DNA from: Sinohyriopsis cumingii
Lineage: Eukaryota > Mollusca > Bivalvia > Unionida > Unionidae
NCBI GenBank assembly: GCA_028554795.2
Contig: CM068829.1
Location: forward strand, 132,643,325 to 132,707,324
Length of the DNA stretch: 64,000 nt
Direction of reading: 5' to 3'
Under the pieces are notes generated by a model that searched no databases, had not been told where the DNA came from, and saw only the letters and a program-made list of their open reading frames with translations. The first letter of the stretch is position 1. Each line of letters opens with the position of its first letter. Both the position numbers and the translations under genes were made by a program. Positions 12,578-21,099 of this stretch are shown in pieces.

Positions 12578-14152
12578 TGATGTGACGCAATTTATTCATG
12601 TCTGTATGATAGGTAGTTGATACCGTGCTTTTATTACGACGTTGTTTACCATACAAGAACGTATGGGTATTTCGATGTGCACGAATGCGTGACCGAAAAA
12701 TGTAATAGCCTTTATCTGATGATTGATTGTTGGTTTAGTGTGAGACGAGATGGCTAAGGAAATATGCTAACGTCCTTGTGTTTTTACAGGAAGCTTTTAG
12801 GGGACAGACTTCCGGTGTGGTTTAGTCCCGAGTCTCTAGGAGAGAGACGGAATAGAGCCTAGTGGAGAAGTCGATTTTGAATCGAAGGCTAGTCGGAGAG
12901 CAGAGTCAAGGGGGAGGAGGAAAAGGAGTCGAGGATGAGGAATTGGAGAAGGAGCAGGCAAGGAGAAGGTGTTAGGAGGGAAGTCGGAAGGAGAGAAGAA
13001 ATTGGCTGGATAGGAGAGATACAGATGAGTAGAAAACAAGGACAGGTGGAAAAGCGATCTCACAGGATGCAATAGGCTATCACTTGGTCGAGAGGAAGAA
13101 GAGTGATTGGGAAATTAATATCATTTGAATATTGAATTGTATTAAATTGTTATTCTTTTGAATTTCACCTTTTGTGTTCTCAATAATTTAACTGTCGGCA
13201 TTGTTGACTGGGGGCTCGGAGCCTTACTTCTTTCTATCACTAATTTCATCCCCCCCCCCTTACAAAATCGAGCCCGGGGTGGGACTTTTATGGTAACTTA
13301 AATAATATATTTGGAGCACGCCTCCCCAACCCTACCAAACGCCACACCGAATATGGCCCATTTACCCCAATGTGGGCTCGTTACGCCGTGTATCATGCGC
13401 TAAAAAGCGGCGTTAAACCCCAAACAACAACAACAACATCAACATCAAAAATAAAACTGTGAAAATTGGTCAATTGATAGAGTGCGTGTGGAAAGGGATG
13501 GTGGTGGTGAGGGTATTACTGTAACGTCGAATCCAACATATTCAACTCTTTTCGTAAATTCAATATTAAATCATTACCCATTTGAGATCTTTTTGTTTAA
13601 TTCTTGTAAACACAAATATATTGCTATGGAATGAGAAACAAGAAGCAAGTCAATTTAATGGCAAGCAAATTGTAAATAGGTTGTACACACGACCAATCCA
13701 TAAAATTAAGGTATTTCAAGTCTCTCTCTGGTAAAATGATATCAGTGTCTGTTTGTGTGTGTGTGTGGGGGGGGGCACTCACTGTATGTCAAAAGCATAT
13801 TAGTATCTCAAGTAGAATAATTAATCGATTGCTTTCAGGAACTGAAGCAAACTAGTACACAACAACATATCCTTTTCTCTTAGTGCTTTTACCATTTTTA
13901 GTACCAAATTCAGTTTGAATATACATTGTAGTCACGTTAATTACTTTCAGTGTCCAGCAAAAAAGGGGAGGGAGTCGTGCGCGAAGATCTTAGAAGGAAA
14001 CAAAACAGCGTAAAAGCGCCTTCTATTAATATATCTTGTCTGAACAGAGGTACTGTGTTAATATATTTGTATATCAGATAAAATATGCTTACTGTTGAAG
14101 TGAAAGATTCGTCATCAAGCTTCTGTATTTTTTCTCTTTATGAAGTATCATG

Positions 14153-14400
14153 ATATGACAAATTCATGCATTTCCCTGTCTGAATGGACTAACATACTAT
14201 GACAAGTTCATGCATGTCCCTCTCTTTATGGACTAACATGCTATGACAAATTCATGCATTTCCGTTTTTGAATGGTCTAATATACTATGACAAGTTCATG
14301 CATGTCCCACTCTTTATGCAATAACATGCTATGACAAATTCATACATTTCCCTGTCTTTATGGAATAACATATTATGACTAGTTCGTGCATTTCCATCTC
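14153..14400. repeat. 44-bp tandem repeat, about 5.5 units
   Basis: Units of the form ATGACAAGTTCATGCATGTC...TTTATGG..TAACATGCT repeat about every 44 bp. Odd and even units are more alike (AAATTCATGCATTTCC versus AAGTTCATGCATGTCC), which suggests an 88-bp higher-order unit. Confidence 0.75.
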
Positions 14401-16138
14401 TTTCATTGTAAATAATGAGTCGTCAAAACTAGTGGTGATTTCACCAAGTTGCTCTTCTCTTGCTTTACATTCTCAGGAAAAGAGAACATTATATTAGTTT
14501 GTATATCTTCTCTCATCAGTTGTGCTTTTGAGAGAGAGAGAGAGACAGACAGACAGATTGTTATTTATCCCTACGAGCCTTGGTGAGCAAAGGCTGGGCA
14601 TTGTTCAACGAATTTCATAAATTTAATATTAAATCATTATCCATTTGAGATTCTTTTTATCACATATTTTTTATTATAGTGGAGATTATTTAGATAGAAA
14701 GAAGACGAATTTTGTTCAGTGTGAAAGACACTGTGCCCATCATTTCTTGTGCGTATAAAATAGTCCCAAACAAAGTTGAACAAGTAAAAGTAGATTATAC
14801 GTTTTTTACAAACTATACGTTAAAAAACAAGAGTCCATCCGAATAAATATAACATTTTACAAAGGCAAAATCATTTTTGAACACAAAACGTCCAATGCAT
14901 GTGATGTCATATTGTTTGATATGGTACACAGTACCAGTTAGTGTAGGCCTACAGTACACGATCCATGTTAGTTGGGAGACCGGTTTGTCTCCTTATTCTT
15001 CTGTGAACAGAGGTGGGTTTCTTTACTTCCTTAAGTTAACATTTAAACCAGGCTTGCATATAGGGTGGATTCTATGCTACAGATGTACTCCACCCTCACC
15101 CAACACAACCACTATCAGCTGAGCAATACCCATAGTTTTACTTCGTGTTGTTGTTCTTGCCTTGGGTTTTTACGCTATTTTTCATATGATGATATTGTTA
15201 TACATGACATAATAAAACCCTCTGGGTGTATTAGCCATATTCAGACAAACGAGAACATTTTCCCCCAATTCCCTTTACTCATTCAAGTTTAAAAATGGCC
15301 GCCAAAATGGTCATTGAAAACAAAAAATTCCAGAAGGCAGAGTTAAAAAGATTTTCCCACGACCGCATTTAATCAACAACGAGAATAATGCACATGGGCT
15401 TGCTTGAGCCAATCAGAATCACCCAAAGTGATATGGACCAGTCAGAATCAGCTAATGTGACATGGAACAACTTGTGATATCAAAACTATGAAACTGCGCA
15501 TACTCTAGGAACACTGTACTGACTACGTGATAAATTAAGAATATGACGTCATTGGTAATGCGGTCCGCCTCTGCAGTGCTAAATTATACCAGCCTATGTA
15601 TCTCTCGCTGTTATTTTGCGCTTCTGTACTACTTGTCCAAGCAATGAAAATAGCCGTTATTGTTTTACAACTAGCAAACAATGCAGTCCAACAGTAAAAA
15701 TAAGTTCTGACTTAAATTATCTTTTGATGAGGTTTTCCCGCTTTAGTGCTCATTTTCACGAGTGGACTGAACCTATTACACAGGCCAAGTAATGTTTGAT
15801 CGATGTCTATGGGATTGGAACAAAACACAAGATCTAAAGTCATATTCCATATTAAAAATATCCAACATTCGAGACGCTACCGTACTTACGGTACTTTTCA
15901 CACTCAGACTCTATCGGGGAGGGGGGGGGGGCATATATAACGGGACTCAGCCCTTAAGTGGCCTCGAAAAGCGTTTTTAAAATAAACAATTCTGGCAATA
16001 AGAACTTTCCTTCGTTGTGTACATAGTTGCTTTTTAAATCTTTATATTGTATTTACATGGACTAGGGGCGGGGGGGGGGGGGGGCATTCCAAATGTCAAT
16101 ATAACCAGCACCAGTGCCTCAAACTCTCGGAGAGGCCC

Positions 16139-16342
16139 CAGAGGCGTAGCTATGATATTTTGCGCCCGGGGACGAACTATAAAATTGGCGCCCCAGCCCC
16201 CTCCCCGTTTAATCACATTTTTGAATATTACCCTTGTTTACTTATTATACTTATTATAATGTAACGTTGTAAGCCTCATTTTGGCGCCCCTGTACCTTGG
16301 CGCCCGGGGACATATGTACCCCCCCCCCCAGCTACGCCTCTG
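16139..16342. mobile_element. hAT-type MITE (204 bp)
   Basis: It begins CAGAGGCGTAGCT and ends AGCTACGCCTCTG, perfect inverted termini. It is flanked on both sides by the 8-bp direct repeat AGAGGCCC (16131-16138 and 16343-16350). CAGAGGCG termini and 8-bp duplications are typical of non-autonomous hAT elements. There is no coding capacity. Confidence 0.85.
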
Positions 16343-16568
16343 AGAGGCCCGGGCCCATTTTATACTCACTCGGCAATTGAGTCCTCGGCAAATTCTGTCA
16401 CAGACACGTAAGGTTGTCCATGTACGTGTGCAGGTACATTGGTACAGTAAAAAAGAAGACGAAAACGGACAGTTTTCACTAAAAGAGTATTAATACTGTA
16501 CGAACATATCAAATGCTAGACGCAGTTTAAGTAGATGGGGATTCTTCACCTACATTCACAGGCCAGCG

Positions 16569-16700
16569 ATGGAGAAGGATCCCTCAACACTAAATGACAC
16601 ACTGGCTACAGGTTCGACTGAAATTGATTTAAACACACTAATGGACGCATTAGCAACCCTTCAAATGGTGGACCTACATGGATTGCAAGGACGACTTAAC
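16569..16700 (+). CDS. Candidate first coding exon, function unknown
   Basis: An ATG opens 44 codons (MEKDPSTLNDTLATGSTEID, then LNTLMDALATLQMVDLHGLQ, GRLN) that end exactly at a good donor, AAC|gtaagat. A possible downstream exon follows an ag acceptor near 17100 (ALAQSGQALIERYRGRLPDG in one frame). No domain is recognised. It could be a 5' exon of the SPATA18-like gene far to the right, with the Polinton in an intron, but nothing proves that. Confidence 0.3.
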
Positions 16701-16712
16701 GTAAGATAAACG

Positions 16713-16770
<58 letters not shown>
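16713..16770. repeat. TATC tetranucleotide microsatellite
   Basis: About 14 TATC units directly after the candidate exon's donor site. Confidence 0.95.
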
Positions 16771-18074
16771 AGGTCTCTTCTTGTAGTGTTGCATTGTGTG
16801 TATTTGCATACACAATCGTAACGTCTACAGACCGTAAAACTCACAGCTTGTAAAAAATCTTCCAAACAAATACGAACTGCTATAGCAACAGTACGTTTAG
16901 TAAATTACCACAAAAATTGAACAAATACATTTTCTAGTCGGTATTTTGCATATTATTATGCTAAAATTATATCTCAGGCAAAATAAAATAACTTAGTCTT
17001 TCGCGTAAAATATCGCATTTACATGTGTTGCTAATAGTGCTAGATCGGAACATCTGTTAAATCAAGCACCAAACATATTAGTTTCGGTTTTATTTAGCAG
17101 CTTTGGCTCAGTCTGGTCAAGCGCTCATTGAACGTTATCGAGGAAGACTTCCTGATGGGAACGGGTTGATTCGGCTCGGAACTGAGTGGTTTCGGCCTAC
17201 TATTGTATGGGGTCGATTCGGACCGTCTCGTTTCGGCCTCACTGTATTTAGATTTGAATACACTATACAAGTAGAAATGACAACCGAATAAGTGATCACC
17301 AGTAAAGATCTGTTTGTCAATACAGGGATTGCATGATGTAGTTATCTTAGTACTTGCTGTGTCAACATAAACAGCATTGGAAATACGAGTATCAGAACCA
17401 ATGGCTCTGCCTTTTAAGAACTTTGACCAAAACAAGATCAAAAGTAGAAAATCCATATATCTTGAATTATTAACGAGATACGCACAAATAGCGTTTGTCC
17501 TCCTAGTGTAATTTTTGTATCTTGTTATATAAGAAACATAAATAATAACTCTAAAATAAATTCGACTCATTATAGCACTGGTGTAGTGCTAAATGAAAAA
17601 GTGAGAGAACGCAATAAAGAAGTGAGGGGACGCATGGTACTCAGATGCTGGGGGAAAATGGCGAGCGCGAAAAAAGTAAGCATTACATCCTGCATGAAAG
17701 CCAATCCATACAAAAACACAAGTTATAGCAGAAAACAATTAAATATACATACAGCATACACTGTAAAATAGGAAGATCATTGGCAAAGATCACTTAAAAC
17801 AAATAAAAAGTGGGGACGAAACCAGCTAAAAGACTTTATATCTGAGGAAGGGAGTGCAAACCATTTATAATTTACTGTTTAGACCAAGGAGAAATCTGAT
17901 TAAAATAAAAAGTTTTAGAAAATAGATAAACCCCATTCAACGAAATATCTAAATAAAGTTTTGAACAAAATTCTTTACGATCTTTAACGGAAGAAAAAAA
18001 AGCTACAAGAAGATACCTTTTGGGGGCAAATAGACATATGAAAACCATTTTACAAACTTTGCAAATATAAAGTC
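16771..18074. other. No supported gene
   Basis: AT-rich sequence. A minus-strand frame at 17094-17570 (158 codons) and short plus-strand frames show no recognisable motif; the possible exon near 17100 is mentioned with the candidate exon at 16569. Confidence 0.4.
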
Positions 18075-18640
18075 AGGTTCTAACCTCGATAATAAAATAC
18101 ACACCAAAAATTGTAACGGATTTTTTTAATTTATTTAGTATAATGAGTGAAAACATGTTTATATAATCTGATTTTTTGCATAAATGCCTGCTTTGTCATA
18201 AAATTAAGCTATTGTTTGGTTTTTTTAAAACTCAATTTATGCTATATCGTTGTCATTGTTTACATTTTTTATGAACCCATCTGCCAGGAAGAGTTACTGT
18301 TCTTGCTAGCACGGGTAACATTAAAATACCTAATTTGGTTTTTTTCCACAAATATCCTCGCATATTATAGCATAATTTTGTAAAATGGTCTCCAAAGTAT
18401 TTTGAAAAGTAGTCATTGGTCTGCGTATATACATTTGTTTATTTAGTTTTACTGCATTTTGAAAAAATGATGTTCTCGTTTATTTCTGCCGAATATGTTG
18501 TACAAAAGGTTCAAAAGTTATATACACTAAATATAGACAGTTGACCTTTATACCATGAATACATTCAAATTTAATAATGTCGTCTTTTTACATATAAAAG
18601 TAGAGAAAGTACTGAGGTTCCCATTTTCAGAAAATCATAA
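18075..18640 (+). repeat. Dispersed repeat, copy 1
   Basis: About 565 bases, from TCTAACCTCGATAATA through GGAAGAGTTACTGTTCTTGC to the GTACTGAGGTTCCC region. They align along their whole length with the reverse complement of 45325-45895, at a visible but moderate divergence. The family is unknown and no coding is seen. The copy ends about 180 bp before the Polinton. Confidence 0.7.
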
Positions 18641-18816
18641 TATTGTTCGCAAGCCGTATCTATCATCTTACCTGGTCGCTACCTAGAACAACAAATAAAT
18701 CTCCGTTGTTTTTTCTTTTTTTTTGCTTCTGACTTTTCTGGTAGGGGAACCAGAAATGTCAGGGGAAAAAGTGAAGATCTACTTGTTGGTTTAATTGTGA
18801 CCCTTCCCATCCCTTT

Positions 18817-18822
18817 CATGGA
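18817..18822 (+). repeat. Polinton target-site duplication, left
   Basis: CATGGA immediately before the AG terminus; identical to 39471-39476. Six-bp duplications are the Polinton norm. Confidence 0.93.
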
Positions 18823-19057
18823 AGTAGTGAATAGGGATAGTATACGTACAATGGAAATTAGCATTACAGACCCCCTTGGGAACATATACGTACAATGGAA
18901 ATTTAACATGGCGAAAAATCGTGGGAACATATACGTACAAGGGGAATTTAACATGGGAATAAATCGTGGGAACATATACGAACAAGGGGAATTTAACATG
19001 GGAATAAATCGTGGGAACATATACGTACAAGGGGAATTTAACATGGGATTTTTTTTT

Positions 19058-19098
<41 letters not shown>

Positions 19099-19155
19099 GG
19101 GTAGGCAATTGAAAGGCTATCTCTTTTCGAGAAATATGGCTGGGCCTTTGGGTTT
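18823..19155 (+). repeat. Polinton left TIR
   Basis: It starts AGTAGTGAATAGGGATAG. It contains about four 45-bp subrepeats (GGGAACATATACGTACAAGG...), an A-rich tract of about 30 bases, then GGGTAGGCAATTGAAAGGC and the inner edge GGCCTTTGGGTTT. Compared with the right TIR it lacks one 45-bp unit and about 11 bases that form the hairpin near the inner edge. Confidence 0.93.
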
Positions 19156-19180
19156 ATGTTAATGTATTCATTAACATAAA
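19153..19180. terminator. 12-bp perfect palindrome at inner edge of left TIR
   Basis: TTTATGTTAATG, loop TATT, then CATTAACATAAA. The stop codon of the leftward gene (19171-19404) lies inside it, so in RNA it would form a 3'-end stem-loop. It sits where the right TIR has the GGCCC hairpin, which the left TIR has lost. A terminator or processing role is inferred. Confidence 0.55.
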
Positions 19181-19404
19181 TGGCACCGCATTGGTCTTCT
19201 TCTTGTCCTTAGGCTGCGTCTCACTGTTGGCCCGTAAATTAGCACTCTTTTCAGGCATCCTTGCCTCTCCACGTAAATCCTACGTATCCACAGGCTGGTG
19301 TTTGTCCTGTGGACAACGGTCCACTTGGATCGGACATACATGAGCAAGTCTGTCCGAAACATCATGGAAGACACAAGGGTGGATGACTCAACTGTGGTCC
19401 ACAT
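19171..19404 (-). CDS. Small outward-facing gene, 77 aa, unknown
   Basis: An ATG on the minus strand opens a 77-residue basic protein (MWTTVESSTLVSSMMFRTDL..., Arg-rich C-terminus ending MRCHLC). No family is recognised. Support comes from context: a TATAAATA box lies 45 bp upstream on the same strand, the spacing used by other genes in this element, and the stop falls in a perfect palindrome. It is divergent from the coiled-coil gene at 19624. It could still be a chance frame. Confidence 0.45.
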   Translation of the reverse strand: MWTTVESSTLVSSMMFRTDLLMYVRSKWTVVHRTNTSLWIRRIYVERQGCLKRVLIYGPTVRRSLRTRRRPMRCHLC

Positions 19405-19448
19405 CTTGAAGCGACGAGAACAGGTGAATCAATGCACTGAACTGCGCT

Positions 19449-19456
19449 TATTTATA
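19449..19456 (-). promoter_or_regulatory. TATA box for leftward gene
   Basis: TATAAATA on the minus strand, 45 bp before the ATG at 19404; about 115 bp from the oppositely oriented TATA at 19570. Confidence 0.5.
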
Positions 19457-19569
19457 GGCAGAGGTAGGATTGAAACGGATTGAGTTCATTCACCAATCCG
19501 AACACGCGTTACAAAATTCAGTTACCCCGCATCCAATCCGAAGAGAGCAGTCTGTGACGTCAGTTGGTC

Positions 19570-19576
19570 TATATAG
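19570..19576 (+). promoter_or_regulatory. TATA box for the coiled-coil gene
   Basis: TATATAG within GGTCTATATAGATTC, 54 bp before the ATG at 19624. Confidence 0.55.
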
Positions 19577-19623
19577 ATTCGTTAGCGCTTGTGTGCAGTC
19601 AATCTATGCGACAGTGATTCAAC

Positions 19624-20202
19624 ATGACGGAAACTCAGAAAACGATCCATTGGGGTGCACCAACAGGGGAGACTGCCCAAGGGAACCCGGACTTACTTTC
19701 AGAAGAGGTGAATTGGGATTTTGTGGATTTTCTCTCCTCGCAAGAATTTGTTCCGGAACCTTCGTTACCTTCTTCATTACCGCAAGTGGAGAATTTTAGA
19801 CAGAGACAGAAAGAAGAATTGGAGAAATTTATACAACGACAAAAGGAAGCGGAACAGGCTTTTCTCCTACAGCAACAGCAGCAAGAAGAAGAGGTAAGAA
19901 AAAAACAACAGCAACAACAGCAAGAAGAAGTAGCAGCAAAGAAACAGGAGGGTGAAAATCAAACGGTCACGGTACTGTTGGACATTTTAGCGGAGTTAAG
20001 AAGTTTGAAACAAATGTATCAGACTTCTTTATTACGACCGAAGAGAATACGACCTTCCCGAGCTAAACACGTCAACCCTGTGACTAAGCCTACCGTACCA
20101 CCCTTAGTGATTTCAACCCAATCATCATCATCAACGTTACGCAGTCCAGAAGTAGGCCTTGGCCGTGGCAAAGGCATAAGGCAGTTAAAGTTGATTGCTT
20201 AA
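19624..20202 (+). CDS. Coiled-coil, Gln/Glu-rich accessory protein (192 aa)
   Basis: Starts at an ATG 54 bp after a TATA box. The N-terminal 50 residues are acidic (LLSEEVNWDFVDFLSSQEF). Residues about 55-115 form a strongly predicted coiled coil rich in Q, E and K (ELEKFIQRQKEAEQAFLLQQ). The C-terminal third is basic and Ser-rich, ending GRGKGIRQLKLIA. An AATAAA lies about 19 bases after the stop, then the GGCCC hairpin. No known Polinton core family is recognised. The design (helix, Q/E-rich coil, hairpin) recalls the right-end cassette genes at 36836 and 37675. Confidence 0.7.
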   Translation: MTETQKTIHWGAPTGETAQGNPDLLSEEVNWDFVDFLSSQEFVPEPSLPSSLPQVENFRQRQKEELEKFIQRQKEAEQAFLLQQQQQEEEVRKKQQQQQQEEVAAKKQEGENQTVTVLLDILAELRSLKQMYQTSLLRPKRIRPSRAKHVNPVTKPTVPPLVISTQSSSSTLRSPEVGLGRGKGIRQLKLIA

Positions 20203-20229
20203 ACTCACCCCTACACCATAAATAAAAAA

Positions 20230-20245
20230 GGCCCTTTTCAGGGCC
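20230..20245 (+). terminator. GGCCC hairpin after coiled-coil gene
   Basis: GGCCCTTTTCAGGGCC: five-base stem, TTTTCA loop, directly after AATAAA (20221-20226). It is followed by a second, weaker stem (ATTTCT/AGAAAT) and CAATTTGCCAAT. The same module recurs at 37215, 38073 and 39102. A role in 3'-end formation is inferred. Confidence 0.6.
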
Positions 20246-20494
20246 ACCCACATTTCTCGAAAAGAAATACAATTTCAATTTGCCAATAACTAAAAAAAAA
20301 AACCCACCCATTTTACCCCTATAGTACGTGTCTGTGTATGAGTGCGTGAGTGTAGCTTCTTATTTTAAAATCAAAACTCAAAGACACTTACCTTATATCA
20401 TTCATTTATTCTTTTATCCATTGTTACAATCCAATTCACAATTCTCAACACAACACTTTAATTAAAAGTTCATTGACTTCTTCTGTCTCCTTGT

Positions 20495-20965
20495 TTAGTC
20501 TCTCTGTTTTTTGAATTTCTTCACTGTCACACTCTTTTCCTCTTCTTCCTCCTCACTTTCTTCCCTTCTTCTTTTCTTCTCCTGTTTCTTTTTCTTCACC
20601 TGTCTGCTTTCTTCCTCTGAAGAATCCCTCTCTTCCTCTGAAGAACCCCTCTCTTCTTCTGAAGAATCCCTCTTTTCTTCTGATTCCTCTTGTTTCTTTT
20701 TTGGGCAATCTGGAGACCAATGTCCTTTTTCTTTACAATAATAACAGGTATCTTGACTTTTGTCTTTTTTAGCCCCTGTTTTTGTTCTTTTTTGACGGTC
20801 TGGACACTCTGAAGACCAATGCCCTTTCTTCTGACAGATATAGCAAGTATCTTGACTTTTATCTCTAAAGGAAGGAGAGTAGTCCGTAGGCTGGTCTGAA
20901 GAGAATTTTCTAATGACCCCTCGCAAAGCTCTGACGAAACGTTCCATCTGGTTAGTCTCTTCCAT
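20495..20965 (-). CDS. CCHC zinc-knuckle protein (156 aa)
   Basis: The start is the ATG at 20965; upstream codons exist only from a GTG inside the TATA box, so that longer reading is rejected. Two Gag-type knuckles are present: C41-x2-C44-x4-H49-x4-C54 (CYICQKKGHWSSEC) and C74-x2-C77-x4-H82-x4-C87 (CYYCKEKGHWSPDC). Then come repeats of SSEEERD/SSEEERG type and a mixed Lys/Glu tail. Such knuckles bind single-stranded nucleic acid; a role with the genome or RNA is inferred. It is divergent from the polymerase gene with back-to-back TATA boxes. AATAAA on its strand lies at 20410-20405, about 85 bases past the stop. Confidence 0.8.
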   Translation of the reverse strand: MEETNQMERFVRALRGVIRKFSSDQPTDYSPSFRDKSQDTCYICQKKGHWSSECPDRQKRTKTGAKKDKSQDTCYYCKEKGHWSPDCPKKKQEESEEKRDSSEEERGSSEEERDSSEEESRQVKKKKQEKKRRREESEEEEEEKSVTVKKFKKQRD

Positions 20966-21019
20966 CGTTGTGCTCGGCTTGAGAGTGAAATGAATAGTGA
21001 AAGGACAAGACACACACCC

Positions 21020-21028
21020 TTTTATATA
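21020..21028 (-). promoter_or_regulatory. TATA box for the zinc-knuckle gene
   Basis: TATATAAAA on the minus strand, 55 bp before the ATG at 20965. Confidence 0.65.
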
Positions 21029-21045
21029 CACTGGTCTGCTATGAC

Positions 21046-21052
21046 TATAAAG
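21046..21052 (+). promoter_or_regulatory. TATA box for the polymerase gene
   Basis: TATAAAG on the plus strand, 54 bp before the polymerase ATG. It lies 17 bp from the minus-strand TATA, forming a compact divergent promoter. Confidence 0.6.
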
Positions 21053-21099
21053 TAGCTCATGGTGTTTGAACTTGAGTCATTTGACTTTTTGCTTTCAAG

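Larger units (their letters stand above)
10188..16130. other. Gene-poor region with repeats
   Basis: No gene can be supported. It holds a TA microsatellite (about 12505-12575), a truncated SINE tail (13370-13440, GGCGTTAAACCCC plus AAC repeats), a 44-bp tandem repeat (14153-14400) and a GA run near 14530. At 13209-13223 TGGGGGCTCGGAGCC resembles a retroelement primer-binding site eight bases after a CA, so an LTR remnant to its left is possible. The 78-codon frame at 11636-11872 has no recognisable product. Confidence 0.5.

Noticed and set aside
13716..13775. CRISPR-like or phage-like repeats in the region
   Set aside because: Repeats here are simple microsatellites and minisatellites in a eukaryotic setting; no repeat-spacer pattern.
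17094..17570. 158-codon minus-strand frame
   Set aside because: No motif, no promoter or splice context and poor codon character; kept only as an unexplained frame.
18679..19108. Open frames across the left Polinton end and the matching one at the right end (39218-39502)
   Set aside because: They arise because the 45-bp TIR subrepeat is a multiple of three; they lie inside the TIR and show no protein character.
20511..20741. Ser/Phe-rich plus-strand frames opposite the zinc-knuckle gene
   Set aside because: They mirror the SSEEE and Lys-rich codons of the minus-strand gene.
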